Below the pieces are notes generated by a model. The model saw only the letters and a list, made by a program, of their open reading frames with translations, was not told where the DNA came from and searched no databases. Below, piece by piece: positions 58,616 to 64,000 of a stretch of DNA of 64,000 nucleotides. Made by a program: the position numbers and the translations under genes. The DNA lies in contig NZ_BAABHD010000023.1 of assembly GCF_039541915.1 (NCBI RefSeq), positions 17,113-81,112 on the forward strand, in the 5' to 3' direction. The stretch comes from Nibrella saemangeumensis. Its GTDB lineage: Bacteria > Bacteroidota > Bacteroidia > Cytophagales > Spirosomataceae. Within the stretch, counting starts at the first letter, position 1. Each line of letters begins with the position of its first letter.

Positions 58616-61600
58616 TTACTTACCACTGATGATAACACCCGAAGCAGCCTTACCACCAACTGTAACGCGGTAGATCAACTGCTGGATATTACTCTTCACG
58701 TCGTAACCCACCGGCTCGTTTACACCCTGCTTCACATCTACTTTCAGGGCATCTACTTTTGTGCCACCGACAGTGTACATGTCGATATCAGCAGTGCCGG
58801 CTACCGGTGAGGTGATCTGCAGGAATACGCGACCGTTGTGCGGGTTCGGATAAGCTACTGCTTTCAGCGTTAAGTTCTCAGCCGATTCTGCCGATATACG
58901 GGCCGTAGGCGTTGTAGCCAGGAAGCGGCAGTCGGTAAAGGCTTCGTTCACCGCACTGACAGCTTCATTTACTGCTGATAAGCTAATGCCACCGATAGAC
59001 TGCCCACCCAACGCCATATTAGCCAGCGTCAGCAGGTTAGCAACGGTTCTACCACCCATACCATCCAGGTAGTCCAGCACACTCTGAGGAATGGTCACGG
59101 TCTGCTCGGTTCCGGGGATCGGACTTCCTGAAACGCAACCCGTAGAGGCCAGGGTGGTAATCGTATTCGTCAGCACGAAACTATTTAGTTCCGGATTCCG
59201 GCGCACGTTCAGCGACAGCGCAATAGTCTGTCCCAACAAGACATTCTCGAAAGTGCCTTTTTTGTCCTTTTTAACCCCGCCTACCAGCGTCGCCGGAGAT
59301 CCACCAGCCGGCAGTCCGTCGATCACAATCTTCACACCAGCGGCACCAGCAGGTATCGTGTACGTGTTTCCGCCCGATCCTACCGTTAGCGGAGAGCTAA
59401 GGAGTTGCGTCAGGATATTCGTAGTAGATTGTTTACTGCCATTGTAGCAGTACTTTCCACCCTTGTTACCCCAGCCGCCCATCGTTTGCGTGCAGTACTG
59501 GTCGAATACGCAGTTTGTAGCGGCACTGAGGGTCTGCTGTGCAGCAGGAGAGATACAGCCGGTGCTCTTCAGCCGGGCCACAATGGAGTACGTATTCGGA
59601 CTAAGATCTCCAAAAACTGTGTTATCCGTGTAGGCTCCTCCATTCAGGCTATACTCGTAGTCATTGCCGCCACCATCCAGCGGTGCTGTTACCGTAATGC
59701 TGCCGGTAAGCACAAAACAGTTTGGCTGTACTGGCGATAAGGTCGGCGCATCCGGCAGTGTTTGGTTAACCCTTATTTCCTGATTCAGAACGACGGTACA
59801 GCCGTTGGGGCTCGTAACCGTTACCGAATAGGTAGTGGTGGTAGTGGGGCTAACGGTGATCTGGGCCGCAGTCTCACCCGTGCTCCACAGGTACATACCT
59901 CCGCCTGAAGCCGTCAGCGTAGCCGACGTGTTGATACAAGTCACTTCTGTCCGATTAGCCTGAATATTGGCATTTGGAGCTGTCTGATCAGTCCCGATCT
60001 GCTGCGAAGCCACGGCGGTACAGCCGTTGGCTGCTGTCACCGTTACCGAATAAGTCGTAGTCGAAGCGGGGCTGACGGTGATCTGGGCGGCAGTCTCACC
60101 CGTGCTCCACAGGTACGTACCGCCACCGGTCGCCGTCAGCGTGGCCGATGGATTGGCACAGGTCACGGTCGTACGATCCGCCTGAATACCCGCCGATGGA
60201 GTAGCCTGGTCCACACCGATCTCCTGCGTAGCCACGGCCGTACAGCCATTGGCGCCCGTTACCGTCACTGAATAAGTGGTGGTGGTAGTGGGGCTAACGA
60301 CGATCTCAGCGGTCATGGCACCCGTGCTCCACAGGTACGTACCGCCACCGCTCGCCGTCAGCGTAGCCGATGGATTGGCGCAGGTTACCGTGGTGCGGTT
60401 AGCCTGGATACCCGCCGATGGGGCAGCTTGGTCCACGCCGATCTGCTGGTTAGCGACTGCCGTACAGCCGTTGGCTGCTGTCACCGTTACCGAATAGGTA
60501 GTGGTGGTAGTGGGACTGACGGTGATCTGGGCCGCAGTCTCCCCGGTGCTCCACAGATACGTACCGCCACCGCTCGCCGTCAACGTAGCCGATGGATTGG
60601 CGCAGGTTAAAGTCGTGCGATTTTCGGAAATATCAGCTTGTGGCACATCGGTGCTGACACCAATCTCTTGCTGGGCCACGGCGGTACAGCCGTTGGCTGC
60701 TGTCACCGTTACCGAATAAGTCGTAGTCGAAGCGGGGCTGACGGTGATCTGGGCGGCAGTCTCACCCGTGCTCCACAGATACGTGCCGCCACCCGTAGCT
60801 GTCAGTGTAGCCGATGGGTTGGCGCAGGTTACGGTCGTACGATCAGCCTGAATACCTGCCGATGGGGCAGCCTGATCCACGCCGATTTGCTGAGTAGCTA
60901 CTGCCGTACAGCCATTGGCACCCGTTACCGTCACTGAATAGGTAGTAGTGGTAGTAGGGCTAACGGTGATCTCGGCGGTCATGGCACCCGTGCTCCACAG
61001 ATACGTACCGCCACCTGTAGCCGTCAGTGTAGCCGATGGGTTGGCACAGGTTACCGTGGTGCGGTTGGACTGAATACCCGCCGATGGGGCGGTTTGATCT
61101 ACACCTATTTCCTGCGTAGCCACTGCGGTACAGCCATTAGCGGCTGTCACCGTTACCGAATAAGTAGTGGTGGTAGTGGGACTGACGGTGATCTGGGCCG
61201 CAGTCTCCCCGGTGCTCCACAGATACGTACCGCCACCGCTCGCCGTCAACGTAGCCGATGGGTTAGCACAGGTTACCGTGGTGCGGTTGGCTTGTATACC
61301 GGCATTCGGCACCGCCTGATCGGAACCGATCTGCTGCGAAGCCACGGCGGTACAGCCGTTAGCACCCGTTACCGTGACCGAATAAGTAGTGGTGGTAGCG
61401 GGGCTGACGGTGATCTGGGACGCAGTTTCCCCGGTGCTCCACAGATACATACCACCACCGGTCGCCGTCAGCGTGGCCGATGGATTGGCACAGGTCACGG
61501 TCGTACGATCCGCCTGAATACCCGCCGATGGAGTAGCCTGGTCCACACCGATCTCCTGCGTAGCCACGGCCGTACAGCCATTGGCGCCCGTTACCGTCAC

Positions 61601-62626
61601 TGAATAAGTGGTGGTGGTAGTGGGGCTAACGGCAATCTCAGCGGTCATAGCCCCGGTGCTCCACAGGTACGTATCGCCACCGGTCGCCGTCAGTGTAGCC
61701 GATGGATTGGCACAGGTTACCGAGGTGCGGTTAGCCTGAATATCCGCTACAATGGGATTAGTAACGGTTACCGTATACGACTGTTGATCTACCTGGGCAG
61801 GATTAGATGCATCGGTGGCAGTTAAGGTAACCGTGAACGTTCCTGTACTGGTATACGTGTGCGATACAGTCGGGCCGGTAGTAGAGGTGGCCCCATCGCC
61901 AAAGTCCCATAGGTAAGAGTAAGGCATCTTTCCTCCGTTGGTAGTGCTGGTGAAGGAAAAGGTCTGGGACACATTCCCAGGCGTTCCCGTTGGGCATGCC
62001 CCGGCAAAGACAAAATCAGCAACCAAAGGTTCAACTATATCAATTGGCGTCGGGTAATAAAAGCATTTAGGATCAATCGCTGCGCAATCGATGGCTCCAT
62101 TTGAATCTCGGTAGAAACTACAAACACTAATACCGACGCTCTGATTTGACTTGGCCGACCAGGCGGTAAACACATCACTCAGTGTGAGATTTGTACCGCA
62201 GGTCCATTGAATAGGCTGGGATAATGTCACACTTTGGAGACCATCGACGAATGTACGGTCAATACATTCGTCGATGGTCCCTACGTTTACCCCATCGATG
62301 GTAATTTTTCCTGACACATAAAACCCATATCGTTCATTAGCATTAACATCCAGGGTAATCTTCAGATACGCGGTAAGAACCGTACCCGGCGTACAGCCAG
62401 GTGTTAATACATTTCCCTGCGCATCGACTAACTCTACTGTTTGTACAGCAACGTCACTTGCTTTGCAATTGTCACATGGTGCTTGTCCAAACGCAAGATT
62501 GGAGACAAATACCAATAACAGGCAGCAGAACACGAGGAAAAACCTGTAGGCCTTTCCGCCGTTCCGACTAATGCTCCTGACTGAGAAATGATCCCTCAAG
62601 GGAGTGTGTATAGATGTGTGCATCAT
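58616..62626 (-). CDS. T9SS-secreted giant repeat protein (paralogue C)
   Basis: 1336 residues. Signal peptide (VFCCLLLVFVSNLAFGQ), the Cys-rich N-terminal module (CDNCKASDVAVQTVEL near residue 52), a PKD domain (SYLWDFGDGATSTTG, residues ~207-290), then nine 74-residue repeats (residues 294-959) each with TCANPSATLTA, YLWSTG and NGCTAVA, then a unique domain (residues ~960-1250, with CTQTMGGWGNKGGKYCYNG) and the T9SS type A domain (YPNPHNGRVFLQITSPVAGT). The unique domain probably carries the specific function; the repeats form a stalk. Start at ATG 62626 or 62623. Confidence 0.93.
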   Translation of the reverse strand: MMHTSIHTPLRDHFSVRSISRNGGKAYRFFLVFCCLLLVFVSNLAFGQAPCDNCKASDVAVQTVELVDAQGNVLTPGCTPGTVLTAYLKITLDVNANERYGFYVSGKITIDGVNVGTIDECIDRTFVDGLQSVTLSQPIQWTCGTNLTLSDVFTAWSAKSNQSVGISVCSFYRDSNGAIDCAAIDPKCFYYPTPIDIVEPLVADFVFAGACPTGTPGNVSQTFSFTSTTNGGKMPYSYLWDFGDGATSTTGPTVSHTYTSTGTFTVTLTATDASNPAQVDQQSYTVTVTNPIVADIQANRTSVTCANPSATLTATGGDTYLWSTGAMTAEIAVSPTTTTTYSVTVTGANGCTAVATQEIGVDQATPSAGIQADRTTVTCANPSATLTATGGGMYLWSTGETASQITVSPATTTTYSVTVTGANGCTAVASQQIGSDQAVPNAGIQANRTTVTCANPSATLTASGGGTYLWSTGETAAQITVSPTTTTTYSVTVTAANGCTAVATQEIGVDQTAPSAGIQSNRTTVTCANPSATLTATGGGTYLWSTGAMTAEITVSPTTTTTYSVTVTGANGCTAVATQQIGVDQAAPSAGIQADRTTVTCANPSATLTATGGGTYLWSTGETAAQITVSPASTTTYSVTVTAANGCTAVAQQEIGVSTDVPQADISENRTTLTCANPSATLTASGGGTYLWSTGETAAQITVSPTTTTTYSVTVTAANGCTAVANQQIGVDQAAPSAGIQANRTTVTCANPSATLTASGGGTYLWSTGAMTAEIVVSPTTTTTYSVTVTGANGCTAVATQEIGVDQATPSAGIQADRTTVTCANPSATLTATGGGTYLWSTGETAAQITVSPASTTTYSVTVTAANGCTAVASQQIGTDQTAPNANIQANRTEVTCINTSATLTASGGGMYLWSTGETAAQITVSPTTTTTYSVTVTSPNGCTVVLNQEIRVNQTLPDAPTLSPVQPNCFVLTGSITVTAPLDGGGNDYEYSLNGGAYTDNTVFGDLSPNTYSIVARLKSTGCISPAAQQTLSAATNCVFDQYCTQTMGGWGNKGGKYCYNGSKQSTTNILTQLLSSPLTVGSGGNTYTIPAGAAGVKIVIDGLPAGGSPATLVGGVKKDKKGTFENVLLGQTIALSLNVRRNPELNSFVLTNTITTLASTGCVSGSPIPGTEQTVTIPQSVLDYLDGMGGRTVANLLTLANMALGGQSIGGISLSAVNEAVSAVNEAFTDCRFLATTPTARISAESAENLTLKAVAYPNPHNGRVFLQITSPVAGTADIDMYTVGGTKVDALKVDVKQGVNEPVGYDVKSNIQQLIYRVTVGGKAASGVIISGK
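59750..61747 (-). repeat. Nine 222-bp coding repeats in three 666-bp units
   Basis: The array spans exactly 1998 bases, 9 x 222, with no indels. Repeats 1, 4 and 7 carry GAMTAEI where the others carry GETA.QI; repeats 2, 5 and 8 carry ADRTTV and SPA(S/T)TTT; repeats 3, 6 and 9 carry TASGGG with GETAAQ. This gives a higher-order period of three: units 61747-61082, 61081-60416 and 60415-59750. The plus-strand marker GGTCAT lies at 60311, 60977 and 61643, exactly 666 apart. Confidence 0.9.
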
Positions 62627-62961
62627 AAATAAATATGTAATTGGTTAATCAAAATAGGACTACTTGAATTCAATGCGCAGTCTAAGTATAAATTATGAAG
62701 GAAGCCTAATCGACTTTATTAAACGGCAGCAATTTTTCACGTATATAGACTATTATACTTATCACTGTCCTTCAGGTGTTTGCAATGTACCAGATTGGTT
62801 ACATAGTTAATTTTTACTAGGGTTATGTTTTGCTTATAAATTACCTGGCGCTATAGTGATAAATCCTTAATTCATAATAATTGAAAAGCGTAAAAATAGA
62901 ATCCCCGTTTGGCAGCAAAACGGGGATTCTATTTTTACGCTTTTGGAGTACTTAACTAATC
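62627..62961. other. A/T-rich upstream region of paralogue C, with terminator of paralogue D
   Basis: No gene. Holds the 27-bp-stem terminator at 62884-62944. A TATTTTG sequence lies about 40 bases above the paralogue C start on the minus strand but is one base short of TAnnTTTG. The 12-mer seen ahead of paralogues A and B is not present. Confidence 0.45.
62884..62944 (-). terminator. Terminator of paralogue D, 27-bp perfect stem
   Basis: The arm 62884-62910 is the exact reverse complement of 62918-62944, with AAAA on the left flank (TTTT on the minus strand side). Very long for a terminator. Confidence 0.85.
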
Positions 62962-64000
62962 TTACTTACCACTCAGGATGGTCCCCGATGTCGACTTCCC
63001 ACCTACACTAACCCGATAGATCAGTTGCATATGGTTACCCTTCACATCGTAGCCTACCGGTTCATTGACACCCTTTTGTACATTCACCTTAAGGGCATCT
63101 ACCTTGTGACCACCTACGGTATACCAGTCAATGTCAGCTGTGCCGGCTACCGGCGAGTCAATCTGCAGGAATACGCGACCGTTGTGCGGGTTCGGATAGG
63201 CGTTCACCTTCAGCTCCGAAGTCTCAGCCGATTCTGTTGAGGCTATGCGAGCGTTGACATTGGTGTTACAGGCACAATTACTTCCAACGTCAACCGACTC
63301 TGCTTTTTTGCCTGCTTTCACTTCAACGGTTATATCCTGAACATCTCCACTCACCGAGAATGTAAACGTATCGCCCTGCCCGTTCGGAATTCCGCCAGAT
63401 ATCACTTCGAACTTGATACCATTCGTATTTTTAGCAATTGGTGCGATTACCTTATATGAAGCGAAAGACGTCTTATAAGGAGAAGGCGGGCCCGATACAG
63501 TTGCAGTCCGATTATTTACGATAAACGAAATGTAGGATAGGGCGTTAGCACAATTATTAGCCAGAGCATAAAAGGTAAAGGTTGTCTTACTACCGTCAAA
63601 ATACCTGTTTACCAGGGTGACATTAAAACAGCCGGCCGTTGAAGGCATTGTCCAGGTTACCGTATGTGATGCAGTCGTCTGGTTGCCACAATTATCCCTC
63701 GCCGTCCAGGTTCTGGTTTGAGTACGGATACAACCGTTTGCCCCAACTGAACTGGTAGAAGGTATAGCTGTTACTGCGCCATCACAATTATCAGAAGCAG
63801 AGGCAGTACCAAAGGCGGCCTCAATATCACTGGTAGATGGCGAGCAGCCAAGAGTTGTAGTCGTGTTCTGACCGGCACTTAACGTTAAGGTTGGGGCCTG
63901 CGTATCACCACCGGTGTACACCACCACGGCATTAGTCGTGGCATTGTTGCAACCATCCTTTACTGAGTAGGTGTAGGTAGCCGTCCAGGCACAATCCGTG
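62962..64000 (-). CDS. T9SS-secreted protein (paralogue D), 5' partial
   Basis: The frame is open to the right edge, so only about the last 346 residues are visible. It shows a HYR-like repeat (CSPSTSDIEAAFGTASASDN, then RDNCGNQTT), the CFNVTLVNRYFDGSKTTFTF module shared with paralogue B, and the T9SS type A domain (YPNPHNGRVFLQIDSPVAGT, DWYTVGGHKVDALK, YRVSVGGKSTSG). The visible start at 63927 is a GTG inside the gene and is not the true start. Confidence 0.9.
   Translation of the reverse strand, partial: TDCAWTATYTYSVKDGCNNATTNAVVVYTGGDTQAPTLTLSAGQNTTTTLGCSPSTSDIEAAFGTASASDNCDGAVTAIPSTSSVGANGCIRTQTRTWTARDNCGNQTTASHTVTWTMPSTAGCFNVTLVNRYFDGSKTTFTFYALANNCANALSYISFIVNNRTATVSGPPSPYKTSFASYKVIAPIAKNTNGIKFEVISGGIPNGQGDTFTFSVSGDVQDITVEVKAGKKAESVDVGSNCACNTNVNARIASTESAETSELKVNAYPNPHNGRVFLQIDSPVAGTADIDWYTVGGHKVDALKVNVQKGVNEPVGYDVKGNHMQLIYRVSVGGKSTSGTILSGK

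Noticed and set aside
60276..61603. Plus-strand ORFs opposite the T9SS repeat array
   Set aside because: They repeat with the same 222-bp period and are mirror frames of paralogue C.
59750..61747. Possible CRISPR array from regular spacing
   Set aside because: The unit is 222 bp and fully coding in one frame; no short repeat with variable spacers.

Overview
The window looks like a chromosomal segment of a Bacteroidota bacterium of the order Cytophagales, most like Spirosoma and relatives. This rests on the Bacteroidota -7 promoter element (TAnnTTTG) ahead of many genes, no obvious Shine-Dalgarno sequences, type IX secretion (T9SS) C-terminal sorting domains, an EboA/EboB pair, a transketolase split in two genes, and overall protein similarity. 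No tRNA, rRNA, CRISPR array or intact transposase was found.

Layout. 1-8975: housekeeping and membrane genes (glycyl-tRNA synthetase tail, SRPBCC protein, dicarboxylate/amino-acid symporter, Nat-type ABC exporter, large DUF2723 membrane protein). 8976-12310: an eroded accessory stretch with small palindromes, two small exported proteins, an outer-membrane-barrel relic, and an antitoxin followed by a frameshifted PIN toxin. 12311-22745: Tat-exported sugar isomerase-like protein, an L,D-transpeptidase-like protein without its catalytic Cys, dnaJ-grpE, queG, a TetR regulator, kynureninase, a methyltransferase and a GMC oxidoreductase. 22752-27638: a minus-strand block of exported proteins centred on two caspase-like paralogues, one with an intact His/Cys dyad and one with Cys replaced by Ser. 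27735-38564: ppx, rpsU, xerC/D, eboA, an SbtA-type transporter under a palindromic operator, envelope proteins, eboB, groES-groEL and a LolD-type ATPase. 38705-53005: sucC, peptidases M48 and M23, FAH-fold enzyme, peroxiredoxin, split transketolase, a sigma/anti-sigma-like/Spy-like operon facing a PspC/LiaF-like pair, a TrpF-like barrel, mnmA, and a small region with a DUF885-like relic. 53128-64000: four consecutive minus-strand genes for large T9SS-secreted repeat proteins, each followed by its own hairpin terminator; the last runs off the window.

Main points of interest. (1) The active/inactive caspase-like pair. (2) The T9SS paralogue array, one member of which has nine 222-bp repeats in three 666-bp higher-order units with no indels. 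(3) Several proteins built on enzyme folds but lacking the expected catalytic residue (caspase Cys to Ser, L,D-transpeptidase His and Cys lost, TrpF-like Cys to Ser). (4) A sigma-54-like promoter with TGACA boxes ahead of grpE and a weaker similar one ahead of groES. (5) Intergenic inverted repeats made of iterated short words, reaching a 32-bp perfect stem. (6) An ebo pair split around an SbtA gene whose promoter is overlapped by a 7-5-7 palindrome. All functional statements are from reading the sequence; no database search was run.
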